This document shows, one piece after another, positions 54,811 to 63,288 of a stretch of DNA of 64,000 bases. Every line of letters starts with the position of its first letter. Position 1 is the stretch's first letter. The notes beneath the pieces are model-generated. The model searched no databases, was not told where the DNA came from, and was given only the letters and a program-made list of their open reading frames with translations. The position numbers were made by a program, and so were the translations under genes. Source of the DNA: DUQX01 sp050948825 (lineage in GTDB: Bacteria > Bacillota > Dethiobacteria > DTU022 > UBA8154); the NCBI GenBank assembly GCA_050948825.1, contig JBMNEO010000009.1, forward strand, positions 185,976-249,975, in the 5' to 3' direction.

Positions 54811-55674
54811 CTACTTCCCGGCAATGAAGGTAAAACCATGTTTCTCGAATAAAGTTGCAATTTCCTCACTCTGTAAAAAAGCCATAAAGTCTTCTGCAGC
54901 CTCCTGCCCGGCGCTGTCTTTGACAATGGCGGCAGGGTAGGTGACAGGCGTATGGGAACCGGACGGAGCAGGGGCAACAACTTTGACCTGGCCGGAGGAG
55001 AGGGCATCCGTCATATAAACTATTCCGGCATCTACATCTCCTCTCTCCACATAAGTAAGCACCTGGCGCACATCCTTACCTAAAATAAGTTTTTCCTCCG
55101 CCTCCAAAGCATCCCACAGCTCCAGGGCGGTCAGAATTTCCTTCGCATAACGGCCTGCGGGTACGCTTTCCGGTTCGCCGATAGCCAGGTTAACAACAGA
55201 ATCTGCTGCCAGGGATTGAAAATCAGCAATATCCTCATTGGCACCATCGGCAGGCACAATTAAGACAACAGCATTTTCCAGCAGGTCGATCCTGCTTCCT
55301 TCGTCAATTAGCCCCTTTTCCTGCAGCGTATCCATTTGCTTCTGAGCAGCAGAGATAAAAATATCCGCCGGAGCCCCTTCTTCAATCTGCTGCTGCAGAG
55401 CGCCGGAGGAGCCGTAATTCATTGCCAGGGTATTATCGCTTTTCCCTTCATACAGCCCTTTGATTTCTTCCATGACATCCGTCAGGCTGGCTGCCGCTGA
55501 AACAGTCATCTCAACCGGGGGAGCGGAAGGCTGACCATTGCCATTGCCATTGCCTTGTTCTCCCGGCGCTACCTGACCGGCAGGCGGGTTCCCTTCTCCG
55601 CAGCCTGCCAGAGCAACCGTTAATATAAGAAACGCCATCAACAATATGCTTATCTTGCCTATCTTTTTAGACAA
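54811..55674 (-). CDS. modA: molybdate-binding lipoprotein
   Basis: 287 residues. A lipoprotein signal (ILLMAFLILTVALAGC, lipobox LAGC) is followed by a Gly/Asn-rich linker and a PBP type 2 domain typical of ModA: MTVSAAASLTDVMEEI, YGSSGALQQQIEEGAPADIFISA, GIVYMTDALSSGQVKVVA. It captures molybdate or tungstate outside the membrane for ModBC. The Ser residues of the N-terminal AAASLT and SSGAL turns match the oxyanion-binding positions of the family. Confidence 0.95.
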   Translation of the reverse strand: MSKKIGKISILLMAFLILTVALAGCGEGNPPAGQVAPGEQGNGNGNGQPSAPPVEMTVSAAASLTDVMEEIKGLYEGKSDNTLAMNYGSSGALQQQIEEGAPADIFISAAQKQMDTLQEKGLIDEGSRIDLLENAVVLIVPADGANEDIADFQSLAADSVVNLAIGEPESVPAGRYAKEILTALELWDALEAEEKLILGKDVRQVLTYVERGDVDAGIVYMTDALSSGQVKVVAPAPSGSHTPVTYPAAIVKDSAGQEAAEDFMAFLQSEEIATLFEKHGFTFIAGK

Positions 55675-55704
55675 TTTGATTCATCCTTTTCATTTAAATT
55701 TTAA

Positions 55705-56841
55705 TTACGCCAGAACTTTGCCGGTGCTTTCCGGGTCATACCCAGAAGCTTCCAGGTCCAGCAAAAAATTGGGTTTCTGCAGGCAATCCAGGATAGCCTG
55801 GACACCGGCCTGCTTTAAATCTTCCAGTAAAAAGACAAGATCGTAACGTTCTCTGGATAGTGGAATAAAGTCCAGCTTATACAACTTGGCCAGGGGTCGG
55901 AGGGAAATGCCGCAGTCAGCCCCACCGAGGGCCACCGTCTGAACTACTTCCTGGTGGGTTTGCACCTGAAAACTGTAACCTGAAACCTGGCTTGGGAACA
56001 GACCGTTTTGCTTAAGCCCGGAATCCAGAAGACGCCTGGTCTCCGCACCAAGTTCCCGGTTGACGATTCGGACATCCTGCCGGCAAAGATCGCCAAAACC
56101 GGAGATACCTCTGGGATTGCCCCTGCCCACAATAAAGCCCTGCTCGCCGTAACAAAGATTAACCACCATATAGGGAGTTTGGTGCAAAACCCTTTTGACT
56201 ATCGGAAGGTTGTATTCCCCGGTCTTTTCATCATAAATATGGACGCCGGCACCGTGGATAAAGCCTTTTGCCAAGGTTTCCAGGGAAACCATGCTGTTGG
56301 TGTTGATCCAGCAAATACTGACATCACGGTAACGGTTGTTCAGCCTTTGTTTTAGCAGGGCCAAAGCGGGGCTGCAACCGGCAAGAAGTACCGCCGGCGC
56401 GGCCAAATCTTCGGGTTCGAGTATCCTGGCCAACAGCCTCTCCTTGCTGCTGCCCATTCCAACTACCGTGGCATTAGCTTCAATCTGCAGGCTGTCACGG
56501 TTTGCTGGAAACGCTGTATACTTCCCGTCCGTTGTTAAACGGGCTAGTTGAATTTTTTCCCCGACTTCCGGAAACTGACCCATACCGGACCAGGTTGCAT
56601 GGACTTCATCGGGTATAATGTCTGGCATTTGGAAAATATCCTCTATTTTCTTGCCCAGGGCAACGGCTAGACGGAAGGCCACCGCCAGGGAAGGGCCATA
56701 CTGCCTGGATTCAATACCTCCAACAGTCTGCCTGGCTACCCCGGCCCTGTCTGCCAGTTCCCCCTGTGAAAGCCCCGCCTGCTGACGGGCCTGACGCAAA
56801 CAATTTTTCGGAATAACTTCGGACCCCTTCAAATTTTTCAT
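55705..56841 (-). CDS. Xre-type regulator with C-terminal PBP-like domain (mod operon regulator)
   Basis: 378 residues. Residues 12-65 form an Xre helix-turn-helix (LRQARQQAGLSQGELADRAGVARQTVGGIE). The C-terminal two thirds are a COG1910-type substrate-binding domain (GAGVHIYDEKTGEYNLPIVK; EQGFIVGRGNPRGISGF; GADCGISLRPLAKLYKLDFIPLSRERYDLVF), clearly similar to the tail of the MoeA fusion at 17068-18999. First gene of the mod operon, so probably a molybdate/tungstate- or cofactor-responsive regulator; the ligand is inferred. I chose the ATG at 56839-56841, with GGGGAG 11 nt upstream; a frame up to 56898 exists but adds no conserved sequence. Confidence 0.9.
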   Translation of the reverse strand: MKNLKGSEVIPKNCLRQARQQAGLSQGELADRAGVARQTVGGIESRQYGPSLAVAFRLAVALGKKIEDIFQMPDIIPDEVHATWSGMGQFPEVGEKIQLARLTTDGKYTAFPANRDSLQIEANATVVGMGSSKERLLARILEPEDLAAPAVLLAGCSPALALLKQRLNNRYRDVSICWINTNSMVSLETLAKGFIHGAGVHIYDEKTGEYNLPIVKRVLHQTPYMVVNLCYGEQGFIVGRGNPRGISGFGDLCRQDVRIVNRELGAETRRLLDSGLKQNGLFPSQVSGYSFQVQTHQEVVQTVALGGADCGISLRPLAKLYKLDFIPLSRERYDLVFLLEDLKQAGVQAILDCLQKPNFLLDLEASGYDPESTGKVLA

Positions 56842-56916
56842 AGTAAAAAGAACTCCCCTTTCAGATAATACCTTGGAAAACCCACCTCCCACCCTCACAA
56901 TCCGTCCTCATACCAT

Positions 56917-56987
56917 CACTTGTATTTACAATATGCACTTGCAATTACTTGCAATATATATTCGAGCAAAATGTTATATTTCCCTGC
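56917..56987 (-). promoter_or_regulatory. repeat-rich region upstream of the mod regulator, element copy A
   Basis: Contains the palindrome TTGTATTTACAA (about 56920-56931), two direct copies of ACTTGCAAT (56937-56945, 56947-56955), then a 32-nt element (56956-56987, beginning ATATATTCGAGCAA) that recurs at 63007-63038 with 28 of 32 bases identical. It lies 75-145 nt upstream of the regulator start. Operator sites for the Xre-type regulator are a reasonable inference; none is proven. Confidence 0.5.
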
Positions 56988-57082
56988 TAAGCAACAAAAA
57001 TTTTAGTATTGCTGAATTTGGGGAGCTTTGAAGCGGGCTTGACCAAGCCGCGGCCCCAATACTAGCAATAGGCGCGCGGCAA

Positions 57083-57196
57083 CTAGGCAAAAACAGCCTT
57101 ATACAGCATAATAACACCTAAATCGATGCATATACCACTGACGATTCCTGTTTCTTTAATAATATTTTCAGCAATAACAGGATAAACAGGAGCCAT
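57083..57196 (-). pseudogene. SAM methyltransferase, 5' remnant
   Basis: A 37-codon frame starting ATG 57194-57196 encodes MAPVYPVIAENIIKETGIVS and GICIDLG, which is the start of a class I methyltransferase up to its SAM-binding motif I (IDLGxGxG), then breaks off into unrelated sequence (VIMLYKAVFA). The rest of the enzyme, normally 200 or more residues, is missing. The start overlaps the 3' end of the short gene at 57168-57365 in another frame, and CAAAGGG lies upstream. Confidence 0.65.
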
Positions 57197-57365
57197 AATT
57201 GATTGCCCTTTGGAGAGGAAAATCGTTTCTTCCCGGAGAACCGATAGCTTCCTCCGGGGTAAGCGTTTTACAGGAAATCAACACACTAGAGCCGGAAAGC
57301 GCGGGATCCTGCAGAATACTTTCAATATAGGGCTGCAGCCTTTTAAACACCTCGGGTATCTCCAA
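57168..57365 (-). pseudogene. short conserved protein, probably truncated
   Basis: A frame of 65 codons from a TTG at 57363-57365 (GGAGG 8 nt upstream) encodes MEIPEVFKRLQPYIESILQD, then VLISCKTLTPEEAIGSPGRNDFPLQR. The T-x-x-EAIG-x-P-x-R-x-DFPL block recalls conserved proteins that accompany DUF364 and methyltransferase genes in anaerobes, where the chain goes on much further; here it ends abruptly in INYGSCLSCYC. I suspect a deletion joined it to the methyltransferase remnant. An in-frame extension upstream overlaps the binding-protein gene. No function is known. Confidence 0.5.
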
Positions 57366-57408
57366 TAAAATCGCCTCCAAATTTATTAAAGATATATGCA
57401 GTATATCT

Positions 57409-58485
57409 CTAACCAATAATTTCTGCTATTTCTTCATCACTCATTTCATAGTTAAAGAAATGGCTGTAAAAATATCTGATATCCTCAGCCAGACTCTCTT
57501 CCGACTTAATTTCCGGGTATAATTTATGCATCATCCACATAAATGTCAAAGGCTGCTCCGGTGTTCTGTTACCCCAGGTATGAGCTACAGTTGGTGTTGT
57601 ATATATTGCTTCATTCTGAACAGCAGTAATTCTGGCCATTCTTTTGTCAGCGAGAATATCATCCTTCATAGAAGCTGTTGATATGACCATCGCATCAGGA
57701 TTCCACTGCAGCAAATCTTCCAATGTATATTGGCGTGAGCCTGCTTTTCTGGCATCATCAGTTACACTGATGCCGCCTGCTTTGGCAATCCACCACTCAG
57801 CAATAATATGAGGCTGGCTGCCTTCCATGACATTTCCATAAACAACTTTTTTCTTATCTTCTTCTTTTAAATGCTTAACCAATTCTTCAGCCTCTGCAAC
57901 CATATCATCAAAGTATTTGATATAGGCTTCAGCTACATCTTGTTTGTTCAGCACTTCCCCTAAAAGGGTAATACACTTTTTAACATCCTCATCTTCATTC
58001 CATTCCAGATAGATGACATCTATGCCTTGATTTTCCAATACCGTAAGGATTTCCATGCTCATCGCCAAACACAGGTCCGGTTTTGTTTTTAAAACAACCT
58101 CCATGTCAATTTCTTCATCAGCTTTTTGGAAAACGGGGGCCTCCGTTATCTGTGGAGCAAATTTTTGCTGATATTTCCATTTGTCCGTCTTGGTAAAACG
58201 GGGAGACATATTATTACAGATCTTGTCTCCTGCTCTTATCGTTTCCACAAAGGTATTTAACACGCCACAGGCCCCAAAAACTCCAATACTGTTAATTTCT
58301 GCCGGCAGGGTGACCGTTCTTCCGGCCATATCCACTACTGTACGGGTCTCTGCTGTACTAGACTCTGCAGGCTCGGACGGCTCGGCAGGCGTTTTTACCG
58401 TTTCGCTTGCGCAACCTGAAAGTAAAGACAGGATAAACATGATTGAGATACACAGCGCAACAATTTTGGTGTTTAGTTTCTTCAT
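57409..58485 (-). CDS. FecB/BtuF-type lipoprotein of a metal-chelate ABC transporter
   Basis: 358 residues. Lipoprotein signal CISIMFILSLLSGCASE, then a class III periplasmic-binding fold: VVDMAGRTVTLPAEINSIGV, long helix AEAYIKYFDDMVAEAEELVKHL and the C-terminal lobe (LEDLLQWNPDAMVIST). It binds an iron-siderophore, corrinoid or other metal complex for import. Operon order on the minus strand is methyltransferase - DUF364 - permease - ATPase - this gene. The ligand cannot be told from the sequence. Confidence 0.9.
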   Translation of the reverse strand: MKKLNTKIVALCISIMFILSLLSGCASETVKTPAEPSEPAESSTAETRTVVDMAGRTVTLPAEINSIGVFGACGVLNTFVETIRAGDKICNNMSPRFTKTDKWKYQQKFAPQITEAPVFQKADEEIDMEVVLKTKPDLCLAMSMEILTVLENQGIDVIYLEWNEDEDVKKCITLLGEVLNKQDVAEAYIKYFDDMVAEAEELVKHLKEEDKKKVVYGNVMEGSQPHIIAEWWIAKAGGISVTDDARKAGSRQYTLEDLLQWNPDAMVISTASMKDDILADKRMARITAVQNEAIYTTPTVAHTWGNRTPEQPLTFMWMMHKLYPEIKSEESLAEDIRYFYSHFFNYEMSDEEIAEIIG

Positions 58486-58518
58486 TATTAGTTCCTCTCT
58501 TTGTTATATTTTTATATG

Positions 58519-59304
58519 TTATCCCATAACTGGAACACACACCTTGGTTACCGATCTTTTAAAGTTTAATTCTGCCTCTGTTACGCAAACCGGAGTTTGA
58601 TATAGTCTGGTCAAATTTTCCGTAGTTACTATATCTTCCGGATTACCCTGCGCCATAATCACTCCATCCCTCATCAGAGCAACTTTATTACAGGCAAGAA
58701 AGGCATGATTTGGAAAATGGGAGGCCATTAAAATTGCATATCCCTCTTCCGCTAAATCTTTAATCACCTGCAGTATTTTAACTTGATTACTGTAATCCAA
58801 ATTTGCAGTAGGCTCGTCCATAACAAGAATCCTGGACTGCTGAACCAAAGCCCTGGCAACTAAAATCATTTGTTTTTCTCCGCCGCTCATCCGGTTAAAA
58901 TCCTTGCGGATTAAATGAGTAATCCCCAATCTTTCCATTACCTCATCAGCAATAGCCTTATCTTTAGCCGTAGGCTTGCCGCCGGTTGGCAAATGTGCAA
59001 TTCTCCCCATCAAAACAACTTCAAATGATTCATAGGAAAAAGCCATTGCAGTAGCCTGGGGAACATAAGCCACCATTTCAGCCCTCTCCCGTACTGTGGC
59101 TTTAGTAAAATCAACGCCGTCAATTTCAATAGTACCGTTTTTTATCTTATTTAATGATAATAAACATCTGAGCATCGTCGTCTTTCCCGTTCCGTTTGGA
59201 CCCAATAAACATAAAATATCATGCCGATCAAGCTGAAAGGAGATGTCCTTTAATACTTCTTTGTCCCGGTGATAATAAAAACTTAAACCTTGCACCTTTA
59301 ACAT
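58519..59304 (-). CDS. FecE/BtuD-type ABC transporter ATPase
   Basis: 261 residues from ATG 59302-59304. Walker A LLGPNGTGKTTMLR, signature RMSGGEKQMILVARAL, Walker B ILVMDEPTANLD, switch ASHFPNHA. It energises the adjacent permease. The permease stop and this start overlap (TAATG), so the two are translationally coupled. A frame three codons longer at the 5' end also exists. It is similar to the ATPase at 63289-64000. Confidence 0.94.
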   Translation of the reverse strand: MLKVQGLSFYYHRDKEVLKDISFQLDRHDILCLLGPNGTGKTTMLRCLLSLNKIKNGTIEIDGVDFTKATVRERAEMVAYVPQATAMAFSYESFEVVLMGRIAHLPTGGKPTAKDKAIADEVMERLGITHLIRKDFNRMSGGEKQMILVARALVQQSRILVMDEPTANLDYSNQVKILQVIKDLAEEGYAILMASHFPNHAFLACNKVALMRDGVIMAQGNPEDIVTTENLTRLYQTPVCVTEAELNFKRSVTKVCVPVMG

Positions 59305-60329
59305 TATGACCACCCTTTTTTAACCCTTGACAGGAGTATAACAAAGACAGGAGTTCCTACCAGGGCCGTAAGCACCCCCAGAGGAAGTTCCACACCTTTT
59401 ACACCGCGAACAACATTATCAATGATCAATAAAAAACTGCCGCCCACAAGAAATGAAGTGACAATCAGCCTGGGAAAACTGGAACCGGTCAGCATTCTGG
59501 AAATATGGGGAACTACCATCCCGACCCAGCCAATTATTCCGCAAATGCTGACAGCAGATACGGTCATCAGCGTAGAGCAGCAAACCGTAATCATTTTCAT
59601 CAGGCGGACATTAACTCCCATGGTGGCAGCTACATCCTCACCTGCCGCTAAAGTATCGATATGATGCCGGAAAATGAACAAAATAGCCAGAGAGATACCC
59701 AGAGCAGGCAGCATTAAAAGCACAGATTCATTTGTTCCCTTCCCCAGGCTGCCCATCAACCAGAAGGTGATGGACGGCAGTTGTGTGTCTGTATCTGCCA
59801 GGGTTTTAACGATGGATAACAAAGCCTGAAAAAAACTGGACACAACTATCCCTGCTAAAATTAAAACCGTAATCTCCTGCCTTGAAAAAATACTTCCGAT
59901 CAGGTAAGTGGCAGTTACAGCAATCAAACCAAACACAAAGGCAAATATTTGTATCTGCCACCAGCTTGAATTCCATAACATGGCCAGGGCTGCACCGAAG
60001 CCCGCTCCCGCCGATACCCCCAAAATATCCGGCGCTGCCATGGGATTTTTAAAAAGAGTCTGGTAAGATGCCCCGGAAACAGATAAAGCGCCGCCGACTA
60101 ATATGCCCAACATTATTCTGGGCAGTCTGACCTGCATAACAACAATGTCTAAATCGTCATGCCAATACTCCCCGATATCTGCATAATTTGAAAAAAATAT
60201 ATCCAATACAGTCCGGGGGTGTATGGAATAACGGCCGATTAAAAATGAGACAAAGAACAACCCGACGATAAAACAGGACAATATTGCTATTGTTAGACCA
60301 TATTTTTTATTGCCGCTAAGTTTAACCAT
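59304..60329 (-). CDS. FecCD-type ABC transporter permease
   Basis: About 341 residues with roughly nine membrane helices and the FecCD signature (VRLPRIMLGILVGGALSVSGASYQTLFKNPMAAPDILGVSAGAGFGAALA in order; GEDVAATMGVN; ICGIIGWVGMVVPHISRMLTG). It transports metal-chelate or corrinoid complexes. ATG 60327-60329 with GAGAGG 8 nt upstream is preferred; a TTG two codons earlier is also possible. Lies between the DUF364 gene and the ATPase. Confidence 0.94.
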   Translation of the reverse strand: MVKLSGNKKYGLTIAILSCFIVGLFFVSFLIGRYSIHPRTVLDIFFSNYADIGEYWHDDLDIVVMQVRLPRIMLGILVGGALSVSGASYQTLFKNPMAAPDILGVSAGAGFGAALAMLWNSSWWQIQIFAFVFGLIAVTATYLIGSIFSRQEITVLILAGIVVSSFFQALLSIVKTLADTDTQLPSITFWLMGSLGKGTNESVLLMLPALGISLAILFIFRHHIDTLAAGEDVAATMGVNVRLMKMITVCCSTLMTVSAVSICGIIGWVGMVVPHISRMLTGSSFPRLIVTSFLVGGSFLLIIDNVVRGVKGVELPLGVLTALVGTPVFVILLSRVKKGWS

Positions 60330-60392
60330 TGCCAAAGCCTCTCTGGAACAGTGGGAATATTGCCCATTCCTGAATTCTCGTATACTTTGCTA

Positions 60393-61238
60393 TTATTTTT
60401 CCCTGAAAACAACCCGATCCGCAAACTTGCCAAAAAAGTGGTAACCGGATCCTGCCTCGCTAATAATATCCAAAAGTTCGTCGGCCTTTGTCACGATAAT
60501 ACCGCCCAAAGCCTTAACCCCCCGGCGAAAAAATGCTTCCGGCAGCATGCTGGCTGTGGGTCCGACAACAATTACATGCGCACCAGGCTTTATCAAACCG
60601 AGAATTTCATCCAAAGTATCATTTATCAGGGTTGTACCTGTAATAATCAGCCAATCCGCCCGGGGTATTATTTCCGGCGCTTTTTCCGCATGCACATAAA
60701 AATTCATCTCATCGGGTTTTAACGTGGCAGGATCAAGCTCTAAAATAGTAAATTCTTTGCCTCTTATTTTCAACATTTTTAAATAGGGAGCCAGGGCACC
60801 CATCACTACTACATGGGCATCATCCGGAATAATTGCTCCATCAAGGGGATCAACCCCTCTTTGAACAGTATAATTACCCGCAGGATTATTATCCCAGCAA
60901 ACGGCAGACAAAGCATTGAGTGTCGCAATTCCCAAAGCTTTCCTTAATGGGTTTCCCAAAAACATTTTATCTAAAATAGCAGTTGCTTTTTCCCCCTTTA
61001 ACTGCCCCGAATTGGGCATTGCCCTGGCTGAACTGGGACAGCATACCGCTTCGGGAATATTTTTGATAGGCGTAAAACATAGGCCGCCTTGACCGGTATT
61101 CAACTTTACCCCCGTAAAGAATAAACCGATAACGGCTCTTTCTATGGTTAAAGTATCTATTGTATCTCCTAAAGCAACCTGAAGCTGTTCAGCCACTTCC
61201 CTGAGGATTGCACCGGCACTGAAGTCAAAGTGTTTCAA
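60393..61238 (-). CDS. DUF4213/DUF364 protein (putative heavy-metal chelation)
   Basis: 281 residues. The N-terminal DUF4213 part (IERAVIGLFFTGVKLNTGQGGLCFTP, RKALGIATLNALSAVCW) and the C-terminal DUF364 part (DDAHVVVMGALAPYLKML, DWLIITGTTLINDTLDEIL, VVVGPTASMLPEAFFRRGVKALGG) fit the family called putative heavy-metal chelation proteins. Its biochemical role is unproven. Start TTG with GGGGGAAACGACT upstream. Cotranscribed with a metal-chelate transporter, which supports a role in metal or chelate handling by association. Confidence 0.88.
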   Translation of the reverse strand: MKHFDFSAGAILREVAEQLQVALGDTIDTLTIERAVIGLFFTGVKLNTGQGGLCFTPIKNIPEAVCCPSSARAMPNSGQLKGEKATAILDKMFLGNPLRKALGIATLNALSAVCWDNNPAGNYTVQRGVDPLDGAIIPDDAHVVVMGALAPYLKMLKIRGKEFTILELDPATLKPDEMNFYVHAEKAPEIIPRADWLIITGTTLINDTLDEILGLIKPGAHVIVVGPTASMLPEAFFRRGVKALGGIIVTKADELLDIISEAGSGYHFFGKFADRVVFREK

Positions 61239-61292
61239 AGTCGTTTCCCCCGTTTTCTATATTTGCTTTTTCAAACTTCAAAACTTGAGAGG

Positions 61293-62378
61293 TCATTTAG
61301 CAGGCTGACAACAATTAAAGGAAATCATTTCAATCTTAGTGGAGGATGATCCTTTTACAGCAAGATGCAGCTTGGAGGCTCCATAAACGCTGGGAATTTC
61401 AGAAGCATGCACCACACCAAAACCCATCGTTTGAAACAAAGCATGAAAATCTTCGGGATGACAAAGCGGGTGTCCAAAACTGTGCAGCGATTTATCCAAT
61501 TCCTGCAGGCCGTCTACTGCAACACAACCCGGGCTGCAAAACCAATGGTTGGAGACCAGCAGTCCGCCTGGATTAAGACAGTTAAACACTTTACTAAAAA
61601 TTGACGATAAATTCTCACGAAACCTGTAAAGCAAATGGGAGGTTAAAACAATGTCATAACCGGTTCCCGGCTCATCTGAAGAAATATCGCCAATCTGCAC
61701 CTGCATTTGTTCACCCAGGCCATACTTGTGAATAAATTCATTAGTATATTCCGCGGCAGAAGGATTTTCCAAGATTATCCCCTTTAGTTTCGCATTAAGC
61801 TGGCATAAAGCAGCTGCATACAGGCCATGACAGCCGCTCAGATCCAATATACGGCCGGCCCGGGGGAAACCCTCCCAGCTAGCAACGGCCTTTGCCACTG
61901 CCTGGAGTTCACCCCTTAACGAAACCTGATTTAATGCCTTAATCGATTGGGCATTGGGGGTTGCTGAAAAAATATCCGCCCCCGGCTTTTCCTTCGTAAG
62001 CACTTCGCTTAAATGGCCCCATACGTCACTCTGCCCGGCGCTTAACTGCAGCCAGTCCCCCTGGTAATGCTCACTCTTGTTCACAAGAAAATTAGCAGCC
62101 AGAACGGTATTAGCATATTTTTCCGTGCTGCTGCAGGTCAAAAGCCCCAGGTCTACCAAGGATTGCAAAAAACTGCGGGCAAACATACCATTAATTTTTA
62201 AAGCATCAATGATCTCCTCGCGGGTGGCCTCGCCTTTTTCCTCTATCCAGTCAAAAAGCTTCAAATTCAATGCTGCGGCTAAAGTCTGGTAGGCCTTGTA
62301 ACCATCCAAAATTTTATCCAGAAATTTTATTCCGCCAGGCATATTAAAATCCATTAATCTTGCTTGTGAAACATCCAT
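61293..62378 (-). CDS. SAM-dependent methyltransferase (family 2 O-methyltransferase-like)
   Basis: 361 residues. The N-terminal winged-helix dimerisation domain (LKLFDWIEEKGEATREEIIDAL) is followed by the methyltransferase core with motif I-like RILDLSGCHGLYAAAL, acidic ENPSAAEY, VQIGDISSDEPGTGYDIVLTSHLL and GGLLVSNHW. The usual GGGxG of motif I reads SGCHG. These enzymes methylate small molecules, often in natural-product or cofactor pathways. It begins the operon with DUF364 and the transporter, so its substrate may be a metal ligand or corrinoid derivative; that is inference. Confidence 0.85.
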   Translation of the reverse strand: MDVSQARLMDFNMPGGIKFLDKILDGYKAYQTLAAALNLKLFDWIEEKGEATREEIIDALKINGMFARSFLQSLVDLGLLTCSSTEKYANTVLAANFLVNKSEHYQGDWLQLSAGQSDVWGHLSEVLTKEKPGADIFSATPNAQSIKALNQVSLRGELQAVAKAVASWEGFPRAGRILDLSGCHGLYAAALCQLNAKLKGIILENPSAAEYTNEFIHKYGLGEQMQVQIGDISSDEPGTGYDIVLTSHLLYRFRENLSSIFSKVFNCLNPGGLLVSNHWFCSPGCVAVDGLQELDKSLHSFGHPLCHPEDFHALFQTMGFGVVHASEIPSVYGASKLHLAVKGSSSTKIEMISFNCCQPAK

Positions 62379-62541
62379 CGATCTCGCCCTTTCACTTTTT
62401 TATCGCTAGCATCAGCGTCTTCGGTGTTAAGGCACGGGCAATTATACAGTTGTGTTAATGTAATATTTTCTAGCTTTATGTACAATTTACCGGCCATAAC
62501 GGTATAAAAAATGTTCCTTTCTCTAAATATTTTATCTGTAA

Positions 62542-62980
62542 CTACTTAGCCCCCGGCACCGGCTTAAATCCGCATTTCTCCCATATAGCCATCGCCTTTT
62601 CGCCGGCGACAAAATCAACAAACCGAAGTTGCTTCCGGATTGGTGGAGCATTTCAGCGAAACAACAGGGACAGTTTTTATATAATTCTTCAACTCAGGCT
62701 AAATCCTTTAACGCTTTATCGGACAGTTTACCGATAGGGTTTGCCTGTGGGCCACCAAGAACAACCCTGACCCCTGCTCCGGCGAGGTCTTCAATTTCGT
62801 TAAGTCCGGCAGGGTTGCCTGCAGGAACGGCCATGGCAGGAACATGCAGAACTACCGCTTTTTGACGGTCAATCTTATCTTGTTCAAGAAGATTCTTGCC
62901 ACTGGTAAAGGAAACGCTTTCCTGCCGGGAGATGCGGCGGAATTGGAAGGTTTTTTTCTCTTTATTATCCTCCTTTCATC
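62542..62980 (-). pseudogene. ModA-like molybdate-binding protein, decayed
   Basis: The minus strand carries a good ribosome-binding site (AAGGAGG at about 62970-62976) but no start codon or signal peptide after it. One frame gives VVLHVPAMAVPAGNPAGLNE and IEDLAGAGVRVVLGGPQANP, IGKLSDKALKDLA-stop, typical of ModA/WtpA-like proteins; after further indels another frame gives the C-terminal FVDFVAGEKAMAIWEKCGFK ending PVPGAK at 62542-62544. About 130 of some 250 residues survive, in pieces. A second, lost oxyanion-uptake locus is suggested. Confidence 0.75.
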
Positions 62981-63288
62981 CATCCTCTTTTTTCAGGCGA
63001 TATAACATATATTCGAGCAATAAGTTAAATTTTCCTGCCTAGATGGGAAAATATTTTTGCATTAACTTTTTGGGACGGGTTTATTTTTGCCTTTTTACGA
63101 AAGAACGACGGCGATAAGATTATTTTTGCAAACGTAGCCAAGATAGCTTTTTTATGAATATTCAAAGGCATTTGAAGGTGAAGCTGAACGGCTTAGTCCT
63201 AATAAATGCACGCCCTTCGTATGCCCATTGATATACATCCATGGGAGGTAGCAGCATATCCTATTTCTAAAACCCATTTTTATCATCT
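62981..63288. repeat. gene-free interval with element copy B
   Basis: 308 bp with no gene. It contains the 32-nt element at 63007-63038 (starting ATATATTCGAGCAA) that also lies upstream of the mod regulator (56956-56987). Here it sits about 30-60 nt upstream of the modA-like pseudogene ribosome-binding site. Nothing else is recognisable. Confidence 0.6.

Noticed and set aside
56842..57082. Possible Moco riboswitch upstream of the mod regulator
   Set aside because: I could not find the expected paired core; repeats and a shared element explain the conserved sequence better.
62629..62865. Plus-strand frame of 78 codons
   Set aside because: It is antisense to the ModA-like remnant, whose similarity on the minus strand is much clearer.
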